From NCBI GenBank assembly GCA_000433775.1, contig HF998498.1, positions 50,321-87,208 of the forward strand: a stretch of DNA of 36,888 nt. Direction: 5' to 3'. Shown in pieces: positions 1 to 7,576 of the stretch; the stretch's first letter is position 1, and the number at the start of each line of letters is the position of its first letter. The translations under genes and the position numbers were made by a program. The notes under the pieces are model-generated. The model did not search any database. It had not been told where the DNA came from and was given only the letters and a program-made list of their open reading frames with translations. This DNA is from Corallococcus sp. CAG:1435 (GTDB lineage Bacteria; Bacillota; Clostridia; Christensenellales; CAG-314).

Positions 1-360
1 GGAAAGATTGTCGAACAATGGTCTTGTGCCCCTTTCGAGGCGATTGAAAACGCATTGAGGGGATGTTTTCAGCCACACCACCACAGCGTTTTTACACAGG
101 CTGTCAAAAACCTTGCACAAAGGCGTACCTCCGCCACACGCCACGACGCCGCTTTTGTCGGCAAGAGATTGAACCGCACTCTCCTCCGCAACACGAAATG
201 CCTCTTCTCCACGGGTGCGGAAAATTTCCGCAATGCTTTGTCCCGTTGCCTTTTCCACCTCGCAATCGGTGTCGTAAAAGTCGCATTTAAGCATCTCGGC
301 AAGTTGCTTTCCCGCAGACGTTTTGTAGGAAGCGGCAAAGCCTATCAGCACCACCTTCAT
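1..360 (-). CDS. aroK: Shikimate kinase, 3' end cut by window edge
   Basis: Phosphorylates shikimate to shikimate 3-phosphate with ATP in the cytoplasm. The 120 visible codons are open from ATG at 360 to the window edge, so the C-terminus is missing. Family motifs seen: DTD at residues 30-32, GEEAFR at 51-56, CGGGTP at 75-80 and the RPL lid motif at 113-115. The P-loop is odd. Where shikimate kinases usually read GxxGxGK[ST], this reads GFAASYKT at 7-14, so two of the three glycines are replaced (A10, Y12) while Lys13 and Thr14 remain. The start ATG overlaps the aroQ stop as ATGA, and a GGAGG at 368-372 lies 7 bases upstream. It is the last visible gene of the shikimate operon. Identity is firm from the other motifs and the context; normal activity is less certain. 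Confidence 0.9.
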   Translation of the reverse strand, partial: MKVVLIGFAASYKTSAGKQLAEMLKCDFYDTDCEVEKATGQSIAEIFRTRGEEAFRVAEESAVQSLADKSGVVACGGGTPLCKVFDSLCKNAVVVWLKTSPQCVFNRLERGTRPLFDNLS

Positions 361-785
361 TTTTTAACCTCCGACACCAAAAAATCCACGGCGTCAAGGT
401 AACTTTGCAATCCTTTTCCGCAAAAATAACCTTGGCAAACTTCTTTCAGCACGTCGGTGTGTCGAAAAACTTCCCTTTTGGAAATGTCCGTCATGTGCAC
501 TTCGGCAACGGGAAAGGGCAGACTTTCAATGCAATCTCGCAGAGCAAGGCTGTAATGACTGTAAGCGCCGGCATTTAATACCACTCCGTCGGCATCCGTC
601 TGTTGCAAAATGTCCACAAGCACGCCTTCGCAGTTGCTTTGACGACATTCCGCCTGCCAACCGTAACTTTCAATGTGCGATGAAATTTTCTTTTCCAACT
701 GTGCAAGGGTGTCCGTACCGTACTGTTGCGGATTGCGTTTGCCCAGCATGTTCATGTTTACGCCGTTGAGAACCAAAATTTTCAT
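357..785 (-). CDS. aroQ: 3-dehydroquinate dehydratase, type II
   Basis: Dehydrates 3-dehydroquinate to 3-dehydroshikimate. About 142 residues, the usual length for the small dodecameric type II enzyme. The N-terminus carries the family signature around NGVNMNMLGKR followed by the catalytic Tyr region (QQYG). VVLNAGAYSHYS and the VAEVHMTDISKRE stretch are the other conserved blocks. An ATG at 794 is open, but the ATG at 785 is the better start: it overlaps the aroA-aroE stop as ATGA and has AGGA about 9 bases upstream, whereas 794 has only a single base after the AGG. It sits between the aroA-aroE fusion and aroK, with overlaps at both ends, so translation is probably coupled. Confidence 0.95.
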   Translation of the reverse strand: MKILVLNGVNMNMLGKRNPQQYGTDTLAQLEKKISSHIESYGWQAECRQSNCEGVLVDILQQTDADGVVLNAGAYSHYSLALRDCIESLPFPVAEVHMTDISKREVFRHTDVLKEVCQGYFCGKGLQSYLDAVDFLVSEVKK

Positions 786-2755
786 TTTTCCCATTCCTTT
801 TGGAAACTTTCAAAATTGTTTTGGACTTTTTTACCCGTCCAGAGGGCAAAACTTGCGTCGCCCTGGTGATACAGCATTTCTCTGCCGTCGATGAATTCCA
901 ATCCACGTTGCAAAGACTGCGCTTTCAGCCCGCTGTACCCCATGTACGCCGAAACCAGCACAAAACGCACCGACGACGGCAGTTGCAAACTTTGTTCGAA
1001 ATCGCACTCCGGCACGAAGGAAAGCACTCCCTGAGGATTTTCCACTTTTTTCAAGCAATACCTACGGGAAAGGGCGTCCGCCCTGCTTTGCGTGCGGTTT
1101 ACAATCTGCATATCACACCCGTACTTTTGCAACTGCTCAACGCACGCCTCCGCACCGCCTCCTGCCCCTACAATCCACAGTTTTGCGCCTTGCAAAGGCA
1201 CGTTGTGCGCCTGTAAAGCCCTGACAATGCCGTAGCCGTCAGTACTTGTCGGGGTAATGTTTTTACCAACCGTATTGACGGATTTTGCACTGCAACCCAA
1301 CAGCGACGCCACACGCTCTTTGAAGGGCATTGTTAGGTTGACGCCGTCAAAACCGTCAAGACAATGCAAAAGTTTTTTGTCGGAAACGTCTGCAGGAAGT
1401 TGCACGGCGTTGTAGGTACAGCAAACGTCGGCACGGGATGACAGCACGCCCATAAGCAAAGGCGAAAGACTGTTTTTCACATTGCTTCCCACCACCGCAA
1501 AGGACAGGGGATGCACGCCGACAGCCTTCAAAAAGTCGGGGAAAGACACGTCGAAATTTTCGTTGTCCACCCTGCCTCCGCCACACACCGCAAGGCACAG
1601 CACAGCCTGACTCATGGCAATGCGGTGATCGCCCAAAGCGTTGAAATGCGGTTTTTGAGTAACGTTTCCGTCACTTTCGATACACAGGTTTTCTCCCTCT
1701 GAAAAGGCACGCTGTCCGCAGACACAGACAGTACGGATTATCGCCTGAATACGGTCGCTTTCCTTGTGTTTCAGTTCCGACACGTTGCAAAACAGGTGTT
1801 TGCCCTTGGTTGCGACAGCCAACGACGCAAGTACGGGAATTTCATCTATTGCGTCGCACACCTCGCCGTAGGTTGCAAAAATAGGCGAAAGGTCGCTTTT
1901 TTCCACCAGAATGTCGGCAACGTCTTCGCCAAAATACTTTCGGTTGTTGAGAAAAGTTATTTTCGCTCCGCTTTTTTGCAAAATTTTTACCATGCCGATA
2001 CGTCTTTCGTTGACGCACACATTGCGGAAAACTTTTTTTTGCCCCGAAAGCAAACACAGCGCAATAAGATATGCCACGGAGGAAAAATCGTTGGGCAAAG
2101 ATATTTCAAAAGAGTGCGGACGGCTTTTTTGAATGGAAATTTCCTTGCCATGCACTTGCAACGATGCACCGATGTGCAACAAAAGATTTTCCGTGTGGTT
2201 GCGTGTCGGCACATTTTCCGTGAAGACGGTTTCTCCGTCGGCGAAAAGTCCCGCCAAAAGTACTGCGCTTTTTACCTGCGCCGAAGGAACATCGGACGTA
2301 ACGTGGCACCCCGAAAGGCGTGAGGGAAGCATTTCAAACAGCATTCCCTTTCCCGTGGCAAACCTTGCACCAATTTGCGACAACGGTTGCAAAACCCTTG
2401 CCATGGGACGGCGGGAAAGGGATTGGTCGCCCACGAACTTGGCATCTACGCCAAGCCCTGCGCAAAGTCCCGCCAAAAGCCGTGCCGTAGTGCCGCTGTT
2501 GTTGCAGTCGAGAACGGTTTTTGCCGTGGGCGTTGCAATGGGGACAATGTGCGCCGTGTTACCTGAGATAGTAATTTTTGCCCCAAGTTTTCGCAAACAG
2601 CGCACTGTGGACATCACGTCGCTGCATGGCGAAAGGTTTTTGACACGGCATTCGCCGTCGGCAATCGCCGCCAAAATAAGCGCCCTGTGGGAAAGAGATT
2701 TGTCGCCACAGGACACGTTGGTTTTTATTGCAAATTGTGAAGTGAAATTAATCAT
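782..2755 (-). CDS. aroA-aroE: Fused EPSP synthase - shikimate dehydrogenase
   Basis: A 657-residue bifunctional protein. Residues 1 to about 412 are EPSP synthase: GDKS at 17-20 with SHR at 22-24, NSGTT at 86-90, SRRPM near 114-118, SAQVK at 158-162, RNHTE at 185-189, DEIPVLA from 304, KESDR at 331-335 and GDHRIAM at 375-381. GDKS, SAQVK and RNHTE resemble the class II EPSPS signatures. Residues from about 417 are shikimate dehydrogenase: SLSP at 429-432, NLTMPFK with catalytic Lys479, NT at 494-495, TDGYG with catalytic Asp506 and the dinucleotide-binding GAGGGA at 530-535. Both halves look complete, and there is no start codon with a ribosome site at the junction, so this is a true in-frame fusion. 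The enzymes catalyse non-adjacent steps (3 and 5 after dehydroquinate), with shikimate kinase acting between them. The start overlaps the aroB end by 8 bases. Confidence 0.95.
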   Translation of the reverse strand: MINFTSQFAIKTNVSCGDKSLSHRALILAAIADGECRVKNLSPCSDVMSTVRCLRKLGAKITISGNTAHIVPIATPTAKTVLDCNNSGTTARLLAGLCAGLGVDAKFVGDQSLSRRPMARVLQPLSQIGARFATGKGMLFEMLPSRLSGCHVTSDVPSAQVKSAVLLAGLFADGETVFTENVPTRNHTENLLLHIGASLQVHGKEISIQKSRPHSFEISLPNDFSSVAYLIALCLLSGQKKVFRNVCVNERRIGMVKILQKSGAKITFLNNRKYFGEDVADILVEKSDLSPIFATYGEVCDAIDEIPVLASLAVATKGKHLFCNVSELKHKESDRIQAIIRTVCVCGQRAFSEGENLCIESDGNVTQKPHFNALGDHRIAMSQAVLCLAVCGGGRVDNENFDVSFPDFLKAVGVHPLSFAVVGSNVKNSLSPLLMGVLSSRADVCCTYNAVQLPADVSDKKLLHCLDGFDGVNLTMPFKERVASLLGCSAKSVNTVGKNITPTSTDGYGIVRALQAHNVPLQGAKLWIVGAGGGAEACVEQLQKYGCDMQIVNRTQSRADALSRRYCLKKVENPQGVLSFVPECDFEQSLQLPSSVRFVLVSAYMGYSGLKAQSLQRGLEFIDGREMLYHQGDASFALWTGKKVQNNFESFQKEWEK

Positions 2756-3662
2756 TGCAAAGAAGTGTTTTCAGCGTTTCCGTGGTGAAAAAGTGTTGTG
2801 AAAAAACGCCGTTGTGTGGCAAAATCACGCACACTTTGCCGTCGGAATTCTTTTTGTCGTTGGTCATAAGAGGTATCATGCTTTCTTGAAAAGCCCTGAC
2901 GGGGAAAATTTTTTTTATTTCCTGCGTCCAATGTTGCAGATAACGTGCATCCGTCAAACCCGTTTTGTACGCCAAAAGCGTTTCGTAGTACAAACCGTTT
3001 GCCACCGCTTCGCCGTGAGGCAATTTAAGGGACAGTTCCATGGCATGTCCGACAGTGTGTCCGAAGTTGAGAATTTTTCTTTCATTGTTGTCGAAAGGGT
3101 CCTTTTGTACAATGCGCTGCTTGAAATTGGCGCAACACACGACTGTTTTTTGCAAATCGCCCTGCCGTGCAACGGCGTCTACTTCGCCGTCCAGCATGCG
3201 GTACTTCAAAATTTCACCGTAGCCGTTTTTCAACTGCTTTTTGTCCAACGTTTTCAAAAAATTCGTGTCGATGAGGGTGTCGGCGGCGTAAAAGGAGCCG
3301 ACGGCATTTTTCACTCCGTCGAGGTCCAAAGCCGTTTTGCCACCAATGCTGCTGTCCACCTGCGCCAAAAGCGTTGTGGGAACGTGCAACAGTTTGACGC
3401 CACGTTTGAAAATGCCGGCGCAAAAGCCTACAGTATCCCCGACGGAACCGCCTCCCACCGCCACGACGGTGTCGCTTTTTTGCAGACGGTGTTGCAAAAA
3501 CCATTGGCACAGTTTTTTTGCCTGCGCAAAGGTTTTGGCCTTTTCCCCACGTGGCAACAAAAAGACATCGCCCTCCAACCCGTACAGTTGAGCGATTTTT
3601 TTGTCCGTAACTATCAGACGGTTTTTGTAGTTGTTTTTGTCGAATTTACCGAAAATTACCAT
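2748..3662 (-). CDS. aroB: 3-dehydroquinate synthase
   Basis: Converts DAHP to 3-dehydroquinate using NAD+ and a divalent metal. Seen: GGGSVGD at 70-76, PTTLLAQVDSSIGGK at 95-109, and the metal and catalytic residues Glu150 (GYGEILK), His202 and His206 (NFGHTVGHAME) and His216 (HGEAVA). At 304 residues it is shorter than the usual 340-370; the missing part is mostly N-terminal. The ATG at 3662 has no recognisable Shine-Dalgarno sequence and lies 17 bases after the aroC stop. The frame stays open upstream but offers no ATG, GTG or TTG close by, so coupling to aroC translation is the likeliest way it is started. It overlaps aroA-aroE by 8 bases. Confidence 0.93.
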   Translation of the reverse strand: MVIFGKFDKNNYKNRLIVTDKKIAQLYGLEGDVFLLPRGEKAKTFAQAKKLCQWFLQHRLQKSDTVVAVGGGSVGDTVGFCAGIFKRGVKLLHVPTTLLAQVDSSIGGKTALDLDGVKNAVGSFYAADTLIDTNFLKTLDKKQLKNGYGEILKYRMLDGEVDAVARQGDLQKTVVCCANFKQRIVQKDPFDNNERKILNFGHTVGHAMELSLKLPHGEAVANGLYYETLLAYKTGLTDARYLQHWTQEIKKIFPVRAFQESMIPLMTNDKKNSDGKVCVILPHNGVFSQHFFTTETLKTLLCND

Positions 3663-3679
3663 AACGGAAAATCTGAATG

Positions 3680-4720
3680 TTAAATCAGCCTTTGGGACAG
3701 CATCTGATTGGCAATGACGTACGCCAGAATGTTTTCCGCAATTACGCCTACATTCGGCACAACGCAGGTGTCGGCACGCTCGTAGTGCTGTGGCACCTGT
3801 TGCAAAGTTTTGCTGTCCACCGTAGTCAGCCCCTTAACGGTGGGGACGGGTTTCACCGTGAGATGACACAAAATGTCCTTGCCGTTGGAAATACCGCCGA
3901 CAATGCCGCCGCATTTGTTTTCGAGATACACGATTTTTCCATTTTCCACGCCCAGTTTGTCGTTTGCCGAAACGCCGTCGGAATCGGCGTTTTTTTCCGC
4001 CTGACCGAAGGAAATGCCCTTAACGGAAGGAATACCCAGAAGATTTGCGGCAATTTGTGCATCCAGACGTGCCGAATAGGGTAAAATTTCCCCTACGCCG
4101 CACGGAACGCCCGTTGCGCCCACTGCCACAACGCCTCCCAGACTGTTGCCCTGCTGCCGTGCAAGTTGAATTTTTTCCACTATTTTTTCCGTTGCGTAAC
4201 GGCACGGACAATGCACAACGGGAAAATGCGGTTGCTTTTCCGACACGCCGAAAACGTAGCGGTTTCGGGAAGATATTTTGCCTATTCTTTCCACGTAGTG
4301 ATAGGTAAAAACGCCTTTTTGGCGCAAAAGTTGCTTGCAGATAGCCCCCAACACAACGTAACACACGCTGTTGCGTGCGGAAGCGACTTCCGCAATTTCT
4401 CTCACAGTCATGTCGGGAAAACGGGCTTTTCCCGTTACGTCGCAATGACCGCTTCTTAAAGCCGTTATTTCCTCACGCTGTTCCACACAACGGTTGGCAA
4501 CGAAAAATTCCACGTCGCCATTTACCGTTACCTTTTTTTGACCTCCGAAATCCGCCACGTCGTCGAAAGTCTGGCGGGAACTGCGCCCGATGCCCTGTTT
4601 GCGCAAGGCAAGTTGGGCGTTTATTTCTTCCACGTCAAAGCAAAATCCCGTCGGCAAACCGTGTATAACGCCTTTGTACCCCTTGCCGTGAGAAGTGCCT
4701 TCAAAAGAGAATGTAATCAC
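3680..4720 (-). CDS. aroC: Chorismate synthase (divergent)
   Basis: Eliminates phosphate from EPSP to give chorismate, using reduced FMN as cofactor. The start is assigned to GTG at 4720: GGAGGG lies 6 bases upstream, the preceding stop ends at 4722, and the resulting MITFSFEGTSHG fits the short N-terminus of the family. An in-frame ATG at 4738 lies inside the previous gene and before the ribosome site. With this numbering, the two conserved histidines are present (His11 in TSHG, His92 in RSGHCD), as are the GNSLGG block and GGIVGGISNGKD. Departures from the family are FEGTSHG where FGESHG is usual and ERADTC where RHDPC is usual. Length (346) is near normal. It is probably active but from a divergent branch. 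Confidence 0.9.
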   Translation of the reverse strand: MITFSFEGTSHGKGYKGVIHGLPTGFCFDVEEINAQLALRKQGIGRSSRQTFDDVADFGGQKKVTVNGDVEFFVANRCVEQREEITALRSGHCDVTGKARFPDMTVREIAEVASARNSVCYVVLGAICKQLLRQKGVFTYHYVERIGKISSRNRYVFGVSEKQPHFPVVHCPCRYATEKIVEKIQLARQQGNSLGGVVAVGATGVPCGVGEILPYSARLDAQIAANLLGIPSVKGISFGQAEKNADSDGVSANDKLGVENGKIVYLENKCGGIVGGISNGKDILCHLTVKPVPTVKGLTTVDSKTLQQVPQHYERADTCVVPNVGVIAENILAYVIANQMLSQRLI

Positions 4721-4721
4721 G

Positions 4722-6506
4722 TCATTCCCTCCACGCATCGGGACACGTTCGATTTTCCTTGAACCACTGCGTATCTTTCAGTTTGGTGTCGTTGTTGGAA
4801 CACTGCAAAGTTATTACACCGTCGATACAACTGAAAACGATGTTGCCGTTCATGGATTCGACGTAGTCGTTTACCCACTTATTTTTGGGTTCGTCAAACT
4901 TGATGTGCATAAGACTTGTTACGTACACACAATCGGTGTAGGGAGCAACCCTGTCGATGAATTCCTGTGCAGGGAAGGTGTGATGAAGGTTTTGCGTACC
5001 CTGCGTCATGTACTCCACAGTACCGGCGCAACAACAGATGCAAACGTATTGGGGCTTTATTTTGGAAAGCAAAACTTCGTTAGCCGCCGTGTAAGAGCCG
5101 TGATGTCCGCCCTTGTAAAGCACAACTTCGGGCAAATCGGGATTGTTTTCCACCAGCGACTGTTCGCCAGCCTCTTCAAGGTCGCCCGCCAAAAGATAGT
5201 GATTTTCGCCCTGTGTGATTAGCACGCACACGGAATAATCGTTTTCGTCGCTAGCCTTGTTTTCGTAAAATTCCTGGTACAAAATTTCCATGGTTACGGA
5301 ACCGTCGCCCGTCAGGTCGTACACCTTCTGAGCGCCGTTTTCGTTGTTTACACATTCCAGCGCCGTGTAGCAGTTGGCTCCCTCGGCAACTTCGGCATTG
5401 CGTTTTTCGCAGTAGTCTTCGTAAATTGCCGTTGTGGCGTTGGTGCGGGCAAATTCTATTATCGTTTCGCACTCGTATCTTTCAAAAAGTCCCGTATCCT
5501 TGGAAGACCCGACAAAACCTGCAATGTGATCCTGATGGGCGTGCGTTACCACAACGTATTCCAACACGCCGTCGGTGCAGTAGTCGTCGATGTAATCCGA
5601 TATTGTAGATGCGCTGTCATAACGGCTGCCTGCGTCAATAAGAATATCCGTGTCTCCCGCCTTGATGTACACGCTGTCGCCGGTGTAGGCGTTGCCCAAT
5701 TCCAAAAAGTGAATGGACAAACTGCCGCTTACCATTGCGCCCTCTTCCACCACGGTTACGGAAATTGTGTCGGACACGGTAACGTTGTCTTCCGTGTAGG
5801 AAATTTCCACCGTCTGCGTGCCTGCCACTGCGGAAGAAAATGCACCTACGGCGAAATTAGTTACCGTTTGAGTGCTTCCGTCGGTGTAGGTTGCCTCGAC
5901 AGTTATATCCTGGTGATTAAGTTGTCCGCCCACCACTATGTTTTTGCCTGTGTAGGTTGCGGCAATACTCTGCAACGCTACGGCAGCCACGTTCAAAGTA
6001 ACCTCGCCGTTGACCGTTACGCCGTGCTCGGTGTAAGTTACCGTTGCGGTTTTTGTTCCGGCGCTGTCGGTAACGTTGCCGAAATCCACCTCGAAATCGG
6101 AAACTTGCGCCGTTGTGCCGTCAAAATAGTTTACGGTGACGGTTACGTTGTCTTTAGAAGGAGTGTCTCCCTCAAACAGTACCCCGTCGTACGTAGCCGA
6201 CAGCGAAACGGGATTGGGATTCCATTTGGCGAAATATTCGCTTCCCGTCCAAACCAGACCGAAATCGTTTACAGGCGTTGTACATTCCTTTTCAAGGTAC
6301 CATCCTTCAACGTAGTAGCCGTCTCGGCTGACTTGCGGCGGAGTGAGTTTGTCGCCCAAACCCATTTCCACTGTTATTTTTTCCGCTCCGTCGTAGTTGG
6401 GGTTGAAATACACAGTAGTTGTGACGTCGCAACCGACAAAAAGCGTGCAACACATCACTGCCAAAAGCAAAGCGACTGCAAAAATTCTGTTTTTGGACAA
6501 TTTCAT
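4722..6506 (-). CDS. Secreted MBL-fold lipoprotein with Ig-like domains
   Basis: A 594-residue surface lipoprotein: signal peptide, then lipobox LFVGC with Cys26 as lipidation site. Residues about 30-95 form an InlB-type repeat ending in a YFAKW motif. Two bacterial Ig-like repeats of roughly 75 residues follow (about 98-175 and 178-253), with the recurring pattern of NVTV, TYTDG or NYFDGT and ending in TVTYTE or VEISYTE. The C-terminal half is a metallo-beta-lactamase fold resembling the ComEC hydrolase domain: HAHQDH at 322-327, AGDLEE with Asp442, and GGHHGS with His468-His469. Substrate is unknown; DNA or phosphodiesters would fit the ComEC-like fold, by inference only. GAGGTG ribosome site before ATG 6506. 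It lies 8 bases after the patatin gene and 1 base before aroC, so it shares their transcript. Confidence 0.85.
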   Translation of the reverse strand: MKLSKNRIFAVALLLAVMCCTLFVGCDVTTTVYFNPNYDGAEKITVEMGLGDKLTPPQVSRDGYYVEGWYLEKECTTPVNDFGLVWTGSEYFAKWNPNPVSLSATYDGVLFEGDTPSKDNVTVTVNYFDGTTAQVSDFEVDFGNVTDSAGTKTATVTYTEHGVTVNGEVTLNVAAVALQSIAATYTGKNIVVGGQLNHQDITVEATYTDGSTQTVTNFAVGAFSSAVAGTQTVEISYTEDNVTVSDTISVTVVEEGAMVSGSLSIHFLELGNAYTGDSVYIKAGDTDILIDAGSRYDSASTISDYIDDYCTDGVLEYVVVTHAHQDHIAGFVGSSKDTGLFERYECETIIEFARTNATTAIYEDYCEKRNAEVAEGANCYTALECVNNENGAQKVYDLTGDGSVTMEILYQEFYENKASDENDYSVCVLITQGENHYLLAGDLEEAGEQSLVENNPDLPEVVLYKGGHHGSYTAANEVLLSKIKPQYVCICCCAGTVEYMTQGTQNLHHTFPAQEFIDRVAPYTDCVYVTSLMHIKFDEPKNKWVNDYVESMNGNIVFSCIDGVITLQCSNNDTKLKDTQWFKENRTCPDAWRE

Positions 6507-6514
6507 CTTTCACC

Positions 6515-7306
6515 TCAAAATTTAGTTTGCAAAATTTGCATTATATCCGGCATTTTTTCCGCCGCTGCCCTGTAACCTTCCGATACCATTTCATCGATAT
6601 TTTCCAATCTGGTGTTTTTGTAGGCACTCAGTTCCGGAGTTATTATCACATCGCTGTTGATTTCCCCCTTGTACACCGTGCCTTTGGTGGTAATGTTCCA
6701 CGTTGCAATGAGAATATCCAACAACTTTGTAGAAGTTGTGCCCTTCCCCCTTGTGTGGTTGAGGTCCACCGATATTACCACGTCGGCGCCCATCTTGCGA
6801 CACACGTCGGCAGGCATATTGTTGAGCAAGCCTCCGTCCACAAGCACCATGTCGCCCATTTTGACGGGGGTGAACAGCGCAGGCACGGCACTGCTTGCCG
6901 ACACCGCCTTGGACACTTCTCCGCTTGTCAGCACAACTTCGTTTCCCGTGGCAATGTCCACGGCAACGGCGGCAAAAGGCAATTTGAGTTTGTCGAAAGT
7001 CAGGTTTCCCAACAGCCTTTCGGCAATTTCCTCGATGTTGGCGGAATCGGAACCTATTGCAAAACGTTTGTTTAATATGTCTTTTTTGGTGAGAGTGCGT
7101 GCCTCTTCCAGAATTGTCTGCCACGGCAAACCTGCGCTGTACATTGCGCCCATTATGCTGCCGACGCTGGTGCCTGCAACGCAATGAACGGGAATGTGCC
7201 ACTCTTCCAAGGCACGAAACACCCCTAAATGCGCAAAGCCCCGTGTACCTCCGCCGGACAGTGCCAGACCTATTTTGTAGTTGTACCTTTTCTTTTTTCC
7301 GAACAC
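6515..7306 (-). CDS. Patatin-like phospholipase
   Basis: Serine lipid acyl hydrolase of the patatin (RssA / YlbK-like) family, about 263 residues. Seen: oxyanion loop SGGGTRGFAHLGV, nucleophile elbow GTSVG and the DGGLLNNMP block carrying the catalytic Asp. The frame is open up to an ATG at 7378, but that codon lies upstream of the -35 box of the promoter found here, so it cannot be on the transcript. GTG at 7306 is chosen because AGAGG at 7313-7317 sits 6 bases upstream. It is the first gene of the seven-gene operon ending in the shikimate genes; its stop overlaps the ribosome site of the lipoprotein gene. Cytoplasmic or membrane-associated; no signal peptide. Confidence 0.9.
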   Translation of the reverse strand: MFGKKKRYNYKIGLALSGGGTRGFAHLGVFRALEEWHIPVHCVAGTSVGSIMGAMYSAGLPWQTILEEARTLTKKDILNKRFAIGSDSANIEEIAERLLGNLTFDKLKLPFAAVAVDIATGNEVVLTSGEVSKAVSASSAVPALFTPVKMGDMVLVDGGLLNNMPADVCRKMGADVVISVDLNHTRGKGTTSTKLLDILIATWNITTKGTVYKGEINSDVIITPELSAYKNTRLENIDEMVSEGYRAAAEKMPDIMQILQTKF

Positions 7307-7340
7307 GGCACACCTCTTAGCCACTTTCAATATATATTTT

Positions 7341-7369
7341 ATTATACAACAAATATTTTGCCCGTGCAA
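7341..7369 (-). promoter_or_regulatory. Sigma-A promoter of the patatin-MBL-aro operon
   Basis: TTGCAC (7364-7369) and TATAAT (7341-7346), 17-base spacer, about 35 bases before the GTG start at 7306. It is the only strong promoter seen for the run of seven genes down to position 1. Confidence 0.85.
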
Positions 7370-7532
7370 GTACAACATTTAATGCAAGGAATGAAAAAAA
7401 CGGTAACGGCGCTTTGTGTGTTGAACAAAAGGCACTTAACGCCCCCCCCAAAAAAACAATGCGTGAAAGTGAGTGTCGGGGACAAAACGGCGAACGCCTT
7501 GCGTAAAAACTTTCCGTAAAGGCGATTTTGCA

Positions 7533-7563
7533 CAAAAAAAAGTCCGAAAGCAACTTTCGGACT
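7533..7563 (-). terminator. Rho-independent terminator of the glycosyltransferase gene
   Basis: Ten-base perfect stem AGTCCGAAAG / CTTTCGGACT with a 3-base loop (7541-7563), followed on the minus strand by eight T. It lies 14 bases after the glycosyltransferase stop. Confidence 0.93.
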
Positions 7564-7576
7564 GAATATTTGCAAA

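Noticed and set aside
7307..7378. Longer patatin N-terminus from ATG 7378
   Set aside because: The ATG is upstream of the -35 box of the operon promoter, so it would not be transcribed; GTG 7306 has a proper ribosome site.
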